DNA of 7,354 bases. It comes from Planctomycetota bacterium. GTDB lineage: Bacteria > Planctomycetota > Planctomycetia > Pirellulales > Pirellulaceae. Of this stretch, positions 1 to 5,818 are shown one piece after another. A program made the position numbers and the translations under genes. Each line of letters opens with the position of its first letter. The first letter of the stretch is position 1. The DNA lies in the NCBI GenBank assembly GCA_024274855.1, contig JAJSAJ010000362.1, positions 1 through 7,354 on the forward strand, in the 5' to 3' direction. The notes under the pieces are model-generated. The model saw only the letters and a list, made by a program, of their open reading frames with translations. It did not search any database and was not told where the DNA came from.

Positions 1-70
1 ACAGGCAGCCACCGCAAGGGGGTATCGGCCAGTCTGGCACCGGAGTCAAAAGTTCGGTATCTTCGTCATT

Positions 71-1366
71 ATGAACAGACAACAGACTCTACTGGCCCCA
101 GGCGACCAGCGATTGCGAGCTGGCATGATCGGCATCGGTATGATCTTTGACGAGACGTACCGACCATTTCTCGAAAACGCTTACCTGGACGGCTTTTACG
201 ATCCACGGTTTGGGATCGTTCATGTTGATCTTGCCGCTGTTGCAAGCCGAACGGGACACCGGGCCGAGGCTTATCGCGAGCTCGCCCGCGACACCTTGCC
301 CTGTTTCCAAAGCTTTCATGAACCGAACGCCGTGGCGCAGTTGCTGCAGTCCGATATCGATTTCGTTTGCGTCGCCACACCGGACAACCGCCACTTTGAA
401 GCGGCCAAGCTGGCGATTCAAGCGGGCAAGCACGTCCTGATCGAGAAACCCTCGGTACTGACCCTTACGCAACTTGATCAACTTCAGCAACTTGCCCAAC
501 AGAATGATGTGCTGGCTAAGGTCGTTTATCACAAGCTGTTCGATCCGGATCATAAACGCCTCCGTACGTTGTTGGCCGATCGGCAGCTTATTCATGTCAA
601 TAGCGGATATTGTACGTTACTCGAACCAAAACTGATTTCCGGCACGCAGTTCGCCGAGTGGATTCGGGGGCGTAATCCGGGCACTTACGTTGCCGTGCAC
701 TACATTAAACTGATTGATTTTACGTTCGGTGGCCGGCTCTGTTCGGTTTCGGCGACTGGACAACGGGGCTTGGTCGGCCCACCGGACGGTGAGACATGGG
801 ATTCTGTGCAGTTACGTTTGGTCTACTGTGATCGAGACGGTCGCGAATCAGCGTTCGACATCCACACCAGTTGGGTCACTCCAGACAATTTCCCCGGTTA
901 CGTCGAGCAGGAGGTTCAGTTTCGGTTCGACAATGGAGTGTGGAATGGGCACAGCCGAAAGCGGGGCGTCGAATGCACCATCGAAGAAAAAACGCCCTTG
1001 GATATGAAGATCTCTTTGAATAATCACTACAATGGCACGTTTTTGGAACCGGATGGACGGCGCACACAGCGGGGCTACGGAATTGAAGTGCTGGAACGTT
1101 TCGCGCGCGAGGTCGCTTTTGTTCGATGGGGCCGTCTACCAGATAATCGGGGCAAACGGCTTCAGCTGATGCGAGATTTGACATACAACGACTTGTCGGC
1201 AGACCGCCAGGTCATTGCAGCTGTGCAAGCGATGGAAGCGATTCTGACGCGGCACGCGCGGGGAATCCCCGACTGTGTTGTGCGCGTGAATGACCCCCAC
1301 GGCGGGCTCGCGCTCTACCAGCCTGGCGAACGTGATCCGGAAGTTCTCTATGCACCGCCGGTCTGA
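71..1366 (+). CDS. Gfo/Idh/MocA-family NAD(P)-dependent oxidoreductase
   Basis: 431-residue cytoplasmic oxidoreductase, probably acting on a sugar or sugar derivative; the substrate cannot be told. A Rossmann fold starts at residue 17 (RAGMIGIGMI, dinucleotide-binding G21-x-G23). VCVATPDNRHFEAA (99-112) and the hallmark EKP (125-127, catalytic-type Lys126) follow. The rest is the family's alpha/beta C-terminal domain. In the second catalytic region (YVAVHYIKLID, 206-216) His210 is kept, but the Asp four residues before it in many members is Tyr206 here, so it belongs to a divergent subfamily. Length is slightly above the usual 330-400. ATG at 71 leaves a 16-residue lead before the first strand. 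No good Shine-Dalgarno precedes it and the frame stays open to the left edge, so an upstream start outside the window is possible but not needed. A deaminase gene follows 74 nt downstream on the same strand. Family assignment is secure; the exact role is unknown. Confidence 0.9.
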   Translation: MNRQQTLLAPGDQRLRAGMIGIGMIFDETYRPFLENAYLDGFYDPRFGIVHVDLAAVASRTGHRAEAYRELARDTLPCFQSFHEPNAVAQLLQSDIDFVCVATPDNRHFEAAKLAIQAGKHVLIEKPSVLTLTQLDQLQQLAQQNDVLAKVVYHKLFDPDHKRLRTLLADRQLIHVNSGYCTLLEPKLISGTQFAEWIRGRNPGTYVAVHYIKLIDFTFGGRLCSVSATGQRGLVGPPDGETWDSVQLRLVYCDRDGRESAFDIHTSWVTPDNFPGYVEQEVQFRFDNGVWNGHSRKRGVECTIEEKTPLDMKISLNNHYNGTFLEPDGRRTQRGYGIEVLERFAREVAFVRWGRLPDNRGKRLQLMRDLTYNDLSADRQVIAAVQAMEAILTRHARGIPDCVVRVNDPHGGLALYQPGERDPEVLYAPPV

Positions 1367-1428
1367 CGCGTCTGGCAACCGTGGCCCTGGTTGCGTCGGT
1401 CTGTGTTACGATCAAGTCGCGATGTGGC

Positions 1429-1433
1429 AGGAG
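1429..1433 (+). promoter_or_regulatory. Ribosome binding site of the deaminase gene
   Basis: AGGAG lies 7 nt before ATG 1441. It decides the start in favour of ATG 1441 over an in-frame GTG at 1381, which would add 20 residues unlike the family. Confidence 0.75.
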
Positions 1434-1440
1434 TGTGACA

Positions 1441-1911
1441 ATGGACCATTCGTTGCTTATGCAGCATGCAATTGATGCGGCACGCCACGGTATTGAAGCG
1501 GGCCAATCTCCCTTCGGTTGCGCAATTGCATTGGGGGATCGCCTGATCACCAGCCGGCACAATATCGTTTTGGCCTCTACCGACATCACGGCTCATGCCG
1601 AAGTGACGGCTCTGCGCGAGGCCTGCCGACAAATCGGCAGTGTCATACTCGAAGGTTGTACTGTCGCTTCAACGTGTGAGCCATGTCCGATGTGCATGGC
1701 CGCTCTGCATTGGGCTCGCGTTGACGAAGTCTGTTATGGAGCAACCATACAAGACGCGGCGGAGTCGGGATTCAACGAACTGCACTTGCCGGCCGAAGAA
1801 CTGCTGCGTCGCGGCCGAAGCCGCGTGAAGCGTGTGCCTGGCGTGATGGTCGATGCGTGCCGACAACTGTTTCAACAATGGCATGACCGACCCGACCGGC
1901 AGGTCTATTGA
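1441..1911 (+). CDS. Zinc-dependent nucleoside/nucleobase deaminase, guanine deaminase-like
   Basis: 156-residue cytidine deaminase-fold enzyme that hydrolytically removes an amino group from a base or nucleoside. The zinc site is complete: HAE at 52-54 (His52 ligand, Glu54 proton shuttle) and PCPMC at 81-85 (Cys82 and Cys85 ligands). An N-terminal helix and SPFGCAIAL (23-31) complete the core. After the zinc site, WARVDEV and then DAAESGF (105-111) resemble Bacillus subtilis GuaD (DAAEAGF). This favours guanine deaminase (guanine to xanthine, purine salvage) over TadA tRNA deaminase, whose C-terminus differs. Length matches GuaD (about 156). ATG 1441 is chosen because AGGAG precedes it by 7 nt and family homology begins at once. 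The gene follows the oxidoreductase on the same strand and converges on queF. Substrate specificity is an inference from motif resemblance; an adenine-, cytosine- or deazapurine-acting enzyme is not excluded. Confidence 0.9.
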   Translation: MDHSLLMQHAIDAARHGIEAGQSPFGCAIALGDRLITSRHNIVLASTDITAHAEVTALREACRQIGSVILEGCTVASTCEPCPMCMAALHWARVDEVCYGATIQDAAESGFNELHLPAEELLRRGRSRVKRVPGVMVDACRQLFQQWHDRPDRQVY

Positions 1912-2145
1912 CGGGCCGCCGGTAGCTTGCATTTTGGTTGCGGCTCTGGGGAATTAGTTTGCTTATGGAGCAGAATTGGGTGCGTTTGAGTCAGGTTTCA
2001 GCGACCAGCGGGAGCGCGTAGTCGGTTCGACGCCCTGCCTCGTTCGAGTCGTCGGTTGTGACTTCGGCACGCCGTGCGCGCATGCTAGTTCGCAAACGTC
2101 AACGCCAACCTCCTTCAGCCTCCAGCCTTACGGGCGAAGCCCGCG
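1912..2145. other. Convergent intergenic region without a gene
   Basis: 234 nt between two genes ending toward each other. I find no supportable ORF, tRNA or U-tracted terminator. It contains a short GCACG-C-CGTGC inverted repeat (2067-2077), and at its right edge the palindromic repeat-like element described separately, which may help end transcription from either side. Confidence 0.5.
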
Positions 2146-2150
2146 TTAGG
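2126..2150. repeat. Palindromic repeat-like element overlapping the queF stop codon
   Basis: The perfect inverted repeat CGGGC-GAA-GCCCG (2131-2143) is flanked by CCTTA on the left and TTAGG on the right, making an imperfect 25-nt palindrome. The queF stop codon (TAA on the minus strand, 2146-2148) lies inside it. There is no U-run, so it is not a classical intrinsic terminator. It could be one copy of a dispersed REP-like family or a transcript-end stabiliser. Only one copy is in the window, so repeat status is an inference. Confidence 0.4.
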
Positions 2151-2502
2151 GCGTCTGATGGACGACCGTTACGGTCGTCGTGATCCCGCCACGAGGTGTG
2201 AACGCGGCGACCAGTTTCAAACGGCGAGGAGAAAGCACGGCCACCAAGTCATCCAGAATACGATTGGTCACGTTCTCATAAAAGACACCCTGATTGCGAA
2301 ATTGCTGAAGGTAAAGCTTCAGACTCTTTAGTTCGACACACGTGCAATCCGGCGTATAGGTGATCGTAAGTTGCCCGAAATCAGGCTGCCCCGTTTTGGG
2401 ACAGACCGACGTAAACTCAGGGCACGCGATTTCAATCACATAATCACGGTTCGGATACTGATTGTCGAACGTTTCCAATATCTCGTGAAAAGCGGGGGCC
2501 AT
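2146..2502 (-). CDS. queF: NADPH-dependent 7-cyano-7-deazaguanine reductase (preQ1 synthase)
   Basis: 118-residue cytoplasmic T-fold enzyme that reduces the nitrile of preQ0 to the aminomethyl group of preQ1, the base that tRNA-guanine transglycosylase inserts into tRNA on the way to queuosine. CPEFTSVCPKTGQPDF (27-42) holds the nucleophilic Cys34, which forms the thioimide, and acid Asp41. The QueF NADPH-binding signature ELKSLK is at 57-62. FRNQGVFYE (68-76) gives the substrate-binding Glu76, with Tyr in place of the His seen in B. subtilis. FTPRGG lies near the C-terminus. This is the compact unimodular form, shorter than the about 165-residue Bacillus enzyme. ATG 2502 is preferred over GTG 2505 because AGGAG sits 8 nt before it. 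It is the last gene of the minus-strand unit, 107 nt after queE. Its 3' end carries a strong palindrome. Identification is secure. Confidence 0.95.
   Translation of the reverse strand: MAPAFHEILETFDNQYPNRDYVIEIACPEFTSVCPKTGQPDFGQLTITYTPDCTCVELKSLKLYLQQFRNQGVFYENVTNRILDDLVAVLSPRRLKLVAAFTPRGGITTTVTVVHQTP
2161..2179. repeat. Perfect 9-bp inverted repeat in the 3' end of queF
   Basis: GACGACCGT-T-ACGGTCGTC is a perfect palindrome with a one-base centre, inside the last codons of queF (encoding the TTVTVV region). Transcribed, it could form a 7-bp stem with a 5-nt loop. With the element at 2126-2150 it puts two hairpin-forming sequences within about 55 nt at the transcript end. The structure is seen directly; function is unknown. 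Confidence 0.5.
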
Positions 2503-2609
2503 CACTCGGTCTCCTGTATCATGAACTCAACGAACCTCGCACCCGCTCAGCGGGCCGCGGAAAAAGGGGAATGGAGCGGGCGGTTTGGCTGCCATTGTGC
2601 GGCCCTGGC
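2503..2609 (-). other. queE-queF spacer with ribosome binding site and small palindrome
   Basis: The 107-nt gap is the longest within the minus-strand gene run. It holds the queF Shine-Dalgarno AGGAG (minus strand, 2515-2511), 8 nt before ATG 2502, and the palindrome CCCGCT-C-AGCGGG (2542-2554). A five-T run is present on the minus strand but precedes the palindrome, so it is not an intrinsic terminator in that direction. I looked for a preQ1 riboswitch and saw no convincing match. A separate queF promoter here is possible but not recognisable. Confidence 0.45.
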
Positions 2610-3299
2610 TCAGGTGCCCCGTGTCACACCGCCAAACCACTCGACTTGCATTCGCGGGCAATAACGAAAGCCATGCTGCCGGCAGTACGGTTGGAGCCAT
2701 GTGCCGGTCAGAGCGAGTGAAACAGGTTCGGTCCCCTGAGGCATGATCATAACACGATCACGGCTGATCTCCGGAAAATCGGCCAGATAGCGATCGACCT
2801 CTTCCAGATCTTCCGGCCGATCGACGACGAACTTGACTTGATACGGGTACTCATTGACCAGTCTGCGCATGACCGCCGGCGCGAACCGGTTTTTTTGATG
2901 ACGCCGGCGCCAACGTGCATCAGCTTGTGGACCGGGATCGGAATTGGACAGTTTCGGACTGATTGACATCAGCTGGCACGGCACGGGCAGCATCAAGGTG
3001 CCAGCCGTTTCAATTGTGACATGCCGGCCTTGCGTCACGAGTTCGCGACACAAGGGAATCAGTTCGGCGAACAGCATTGGCTCGCCCCCCGTGACAACCA
3101 CATGCCTGACATCTCGCTGAAGCACCTGGTCGACGATTTCCTCGACGGACAGATCATCCCCCTCGGGTTCCCACGATGCGTAAGGCGTATCGCAGTACCC
3201 ACACCGCAAGTTACACCCGGACGCGCGCAAAAAGACGCTCGGAGTCCCGGTCAAGAACCCCTCGCCTTGAATCGATTCATAGATCTCCGCGACGCGCAT
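2610..3299 (-). CDS. queE: 7-carboxy-7-deazaguanine synthase (radical SAM)
   Basis: 229-residue cytoplasmic radical SAM enzyme that contracts 6-carboxytetrahydropterin to 7-carboxy-7-deazaguanine in the queuosine pathway. The N-terminal YESIQGEG (7-14) is the QueE signature. CNLRCGYC (29-36) supplies the three cluster cysteines (29, 33, 36) in the CxxxCxxC spacing, followed by DT (Thr38, the residue expected near the Mg2+ ion). TGGEP (70-74) is the SAM-binding motif. The QVEWFGGVTRGT C-terminus fits the family. Length is near the usual 210-240. The frame opens further upstream at a TTG (3383), but the extra 28 residues lack family character and would run into the ATPase gene. AAGAAGG 5 nt before ATG 3299 supports this start; ATG 3302 is the alternative. 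It starts 47 nt after the ATPase stop and is followed by queF, consistent with one operon. QueD and QueC are not in the window. Confidence 0.93.
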   Translation of the reverse strand: MRVAEIYESIQGEGFLTGTPSVFLRASGCNLRCGYCDTPYASWEPEGDDLSVEEIVDQVLQRDVRHVVVTGGEPMLFAELIPLCRELVTQGRHVTIETAGTLMLPVPCQLMSISPKLSNSDPGPQADARWRRRHQKNRFAPAVMRRLVNEYPYQVKFVVDRPEDLEEVDRYLADFPEISRDRVMIMPQGTEPVSLALTGTWLQPYCRQHGFRYCPRMQVEWFGGVTRGT

Positions 3300-3304
3300 C
3301 ATCA

Positions 3305-3311
3305 CCTTCTT
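3305..3311 (-). promoter_or_regulatory. Ribosome binding site of queE
   Basis: AAGAAGG on the minus strand lies 5 nt before ATG 3299 (2 nt before ATG 3302). It selects the short QueE start over the upstream TTG. Confidence 0.65.
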
Positions 3312-3346
3312 GTAGAACAAGCACCGAAAACCGGCCCACAAGCCAC

Positions 3347-5014
3347 TCAACTGCGTGGAGCATGCGGTTCCGGCATACCCCAATCAGCCACGAACGGTTC
3401 ATGGCACTTGGGGCATCGAAAAGTCTTGCCCAAATGCTGACCTTTGACTTTAGCGGAACGCTGGCACTTCGGACAGATGACGACATAGCGAACCGTGCCG
3501 GTTTCGAGCAGCTTCCATTGCTCGGCAGGCACGTCTCGAAAAGCAATGTCCTCAGCTTGGAAGCATGTCAACAACTCCCGGGTCACTGGGACTTCATTGG
3601 CGATACGATTTGCCAGACGTCGAACCGTTTTTTCGAAGACGTTCCGAACCAGACGCCCGTTGCCAAAGTTTTCATCACGCTGATCATAGAGCCACTTGAA
3701 CCCCTGAAGCAGCTTGGCACGTGTGGCTGCCGACAGAACGTATCCATTCGTTTCACACATGGATTGAAAGATCCGCCCCAGATCGACGGGTGAAAAATCT
3801 TTGAAGGTCAAGCGCGTGTTGAAACGAGATTTCATGCCCGGATTGCTGAGCAGCAGCTGCTCCATCGGCTCCGAATAACCGGCCAGAATCACAATCAGGC
3901 GATTGCGATCGTCCTCGATACGTTTGATCAACGCCTGCACGGCCTCTTGGCCATACGCATCTTCCTGACGGGACGTGACCAGACTGTAGGCCTCGTCGAT
4001 GAACAAGACGCCGTCGAGCGCTTCATCGACTTTTCGGTGGGTCTTGGGGCCGGTCTGACCGGCGTACTCAGCAACGAGTCCCGATCGATCGGTTTCAACC
4101 ACATGGCCTTTTTCCAGCACCCCAAGCGCTCGGTAAATCCGCCCCACGATCCGAGCAACCGTTGTTTTGCCCGTGCCAGGGTTCCCCATGAAGACCATGT
4201 GCAGGCTCATTTCGACTTGCGGTAACCCGGCCTTGCGCCGATGCTGCTGTAGATCGAGCAAGTTTGTCAGCGTACGGATCTCGTGCTTGACTTCTTGAAG
4301 TCCAATCAGTTGATTCAAGTCGTCCAATGCCCTTTTCAGAGAATCCTCGGAGTCTTCGGCCGCCAACGCCGACACCTCGTCGTCTTGCGGTTTCTGTTTC
4401 TGCGCGTGCCGACCGTGTGACGACTCTAGAGGCGCAATTTGAATCGCCTGGGTTGCCTGGGAACTCTCCGATTCGGTCGGTTCCGTATCGTCCAGAGTAA
4501 GACGGCGCAGGTGGACCTCGAGTTCCTGTTGGATAGACCGTAATGCAACCGATTCTCGGTGATCGACCGAGCCGTCAGCCTTGGCCACCAAGTTGCCGAC
4601 ACGCGTAACGATCGTCTCAAGTTCCGCAACGCGTTCGTGCAACACGGAGATTTGGTCGAACGGCCGCACCAAGCTATACCATTTCAAGGATCCGGCATCG
4701 CTGAACAAACGTAGTGTTACATCGCGAAGCCGTGGACCATCAAGTCGTTCCTGCCAAAGATGGTCGATCAGTTCCTGGGCCAACAAACGTTCTTCCCGAC
4801 TCCATCGGCGGTCGGCCGTTGCAATGGTTGTGTAGATTTTAAGCAACAGCCCCTTGTGCAAGTCGACCATGCGGCGAATAAAGTCATGCCGAACGGACTC
4901 GTCTGTGTTGCCTTGCCCCTCCAAGGCCTGCCGGGCCGCGCTGATATACAGGCGTTTGCAGTCAATCAGTGCATTTCGAAACTGAGTGACCGTTGATGGG
5001 CTCTCCGAGTTCAT
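3347..5014 (-). CDS. TerB-like / CbbX-type AAA+ ATPase / zinc-ribbon fusion protein
   Basis: 555-residue soluble AAA+ protein of the CbxX/CfqX (CbbX, SpoVK-like) family; such ATPases remodel protein partners. Residues about 35-170 are helical, with two acidic TerB-like stretches (ATADRRWSREE 65-75 and AKADGSVDHRE 144-154). A polar linker (about 172-225) follows. The AAA+ core runs from about 228 to 490: LIGLQEVK (236-243), Walker A GNPGTGKTT (277-285), pore-loop-like EYAGQTGPKT (316-325), Walker B VLFIDEAYSL (336-345), sensor 1 VILAGY (375-380), arginine-finger region NPGMKSRF (391-398) and sensor 2 GNGRLVRN (451-458). The C-terminus holds a four-cysteine zinc ribbon (CPKC 514-517 and 534-537). 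All ATPase residues look intact. ATG 5014 overlaps the deacetylase stop (ATGA), with GAGG 7 nt upstream, suggesting translational coupling. No RuBisCO gene is near, so RuBisCO activase is unlikely. The client is unknown. Confidence 0.9.
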   Translation of the reverse strand: MNSESPSTVTQFRNALIDCKRLYISAARQALEGQGNTDESVRHDFIRRMVDLHKGLLLKIYTTIATADRRWSREERLLAQELIDHLWQERLDGPRLRDVTLRLFSDAGSLKWYSLVRPFDQISVLHERVAELETIVTRVGNLVAKADGSVDHRESVALRSIQQELEVHLRRLTLDDTEPTESESSQATQAIQIAPLESSHGRHAQKQKPQDDEVSALAAEDSEDSLKRALDDLNQLIGLQEVKHEIRTLTNLLDLQQHRRKAGLPQVEMSLHMVFMGNPGTGKTTVARIVGRIYRALGVLEKGHVVETDRSGLVAEYAGQTGPKTHRKVDEALDGVLFIDEAYSLVTSRQEDAYGQEAVQALIKRIEDDRNRLIVILAGYSEPMEQLLLSNPGMKSRFNTRLTFKDFSPVDLGRIFQSMCETNGYVLSAATRAKLLQGFKWLYDQRDENFGNGRLVRNVFEKTVRRLANRIANEVPVTRELLTCFQAEDIAFRDVPAEQWKLLETGTVRYVVICPKCQRSAKVKGQHLGKTFRCPKCHEPFVADWGMPEPHAPRS

Positions 5015-5790
5015 GATGCCGCCTCGACAACCCGGCTCTTCAAAGCATCGCCGAGGGGATCATCCTGTTCGCCGCAGAATCCGAGATGCAGGTGACGACG
5101 CCAGCCTTCAGCGTACTTGTATCGGCCGGACATTTGCCCCACCTGAGCGTCCAGATCGCGCAGTGTCTGCAAGTACGAATCCAAGCCCTGGCTCTCGTCC
5201 AACCACTGCTTCTGGCTCTTGTGGTTCGCCAGCATCGCGACTTTCGCTTCCTCGTGATCCGTGATGTCGACGTAAAAGTCTGGAACGACCACTTGTCGCA
5301 ACGGATCACGGTTCGAATACGGCTGCGCATGATAAACCGTCACTGGGTTTGTCGCCGGCGCTGTCGGCGGATCGACGGAGAAATTCGGCATCCCGCGTGC
5401 AAAGGCAGCCGTAACCGCCAACCTGCAGACGTTCATGTGATCCTCCATGTAATCGACCGGCGAGTGTGTCAAGACGATATGCGGCTTGATTTGCCTCATC
5501 ACCGAAGCGACTTTGGCCAAAGTGGGGCGATCGTAAAAAATGTCCAGGTCATCCGCGAATCCAGCGTGAAACACCGCACCGATACTGGCCGCGGCAGCTC
5601 TCGCCTCGGCACCTCGTGTCGCGGCCGTTGCCGGACCGTCCATCACCGTACTGCCCAGGTTGCCGGACGAAACGTTCATGTAGTGAATCGCATAGCCCGC
5701 CTCGTTCAGCAACATCAAAGTGCCGGCCATCAGAAACTCGATGTCGTCCGGATGTGCGCCGATTGCAAACGCCGTTTTCTGTTCAGTCAT
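5011..5790 (-). CDS. PIG-L/LmbE-family zinc-dependent N-deacetylase
   Basis: 259-residue enzyme of the LmbE-like superfamily, which hydrolyses N-acetyl groups from GlcNAc-containing compounds (GlcNAc-phosphatidylinositol, mycothiol and bacillithiol precursors). The N-terminal GAHPDD (11-16) gives zinc ligands His13 and Asp16 with general base Asp15. THSPVDYMEDH (108-118) supplies the third ligand His118; the first His of the common HPDH form is Met115 here. The C-terminal AEGWRRH (227-233) fits the family's late conserved segment. No signal peptide is seen, so it is probably cytoplasmic. ATG 5790 is the only sensible start because the catalytic motif begins ten residues later; the Shine-Dalgarno is weak (AGGGG, 11 nt away). 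It follows the permease gene by 28 nt and overlaps the ATPase start by 4 nt. It does not closely resemble BshB1 or MshB, so the substrate is left open. Confidence 0.92.
   Translation of the reverse strand: MTEQKTAFAIGAHPDDIEFLMAGTLMLLNEAGYAIHYMNVSSGNLGSTVMDGPATAATRGAEARAAAASIGAVFHAGFADDLDIFYDRPTLAKVASVMRQIKPHIVLTHSPVDYMEDHMNVCRLAVTAAFARGMPNFSVDPPTAPATNPVTVYHAQPYSNRDPLRQVVVPDFYVDITDHEEAKVAMLANHKSQKQWLDESQGLDSYLQTLRDLDAQVGQMSGRYKYAEGWRRHLHLGFCGEQDDPLGDALKSRVVEAAS
5022..5025 (-). promoter_or_regulatory. Ribosome binding site of the AAA+ gene inside the deacetylase gene
   Basis: GAGG on the minus strand lies 7 nt before ATG 5014 and within the last codons of the PIG-L gene, supporting the overlapping start. 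Confidence 0.55.
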
Positions 5791-5818
5791 GGTTATTCCA
5801 TCCCCTAACGAATCGATG

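Noticed and set aside
1375..1394. GCAACC...GGTTGC hairpin between the oxidoreductase and the deaminase as a terminator
   Set aside because: Six-bp stem with an 8-nt loop and no U-run; expected by chance at this composition.
1381..1440. GTG-initiated N-terminal extension of the deaminase
   Set aside because: ATG 1441 has AGGAG at 7 nt and family homology begins there; the extension resembles no family sequence.
2012..2060. tRNA-like GGTTCGA segment in the convergent intergenic region
   Set aside because: The bases around it cannot form a T-arm stem, and no acceptor or anticodon arm can be drawn.
2503..2609. preQ1 riboswitch upstream of queF
   Set aside because: No recognisable preQ1 aptamer pattern; the region holds only a small palindrome and the ribosome binding site.
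3300..3383. Longer QueE from a TTG at 3383
   Set aside because: It would overlap the end of the ATPase gene, adds non-homologous residues, and the AAGAAGG site points to ATG 3299.
3176..3793. 205-residue plus-strand open frame across the ATPase/queE junction
   Set aside because: Antisense to two real genes, with low-complexity Arg/Ser/Thr composition typical of a shadow frame.
3347..5014. Calling the ATPase CbbX (RuBisCO activase) or SpoVK
   Set aside because: The AAA+ core matches the family, but there is no RuBisCO or sporulation context and the flanking domains differ, so no gene symbol is given.
5086..5808. 240-residue plus-strand open frame opposite the PIG-L gene
   Set aside because: It lies antisense to a well-supported deacetylase, has Arg/His-rich shadow composition and no family motif.
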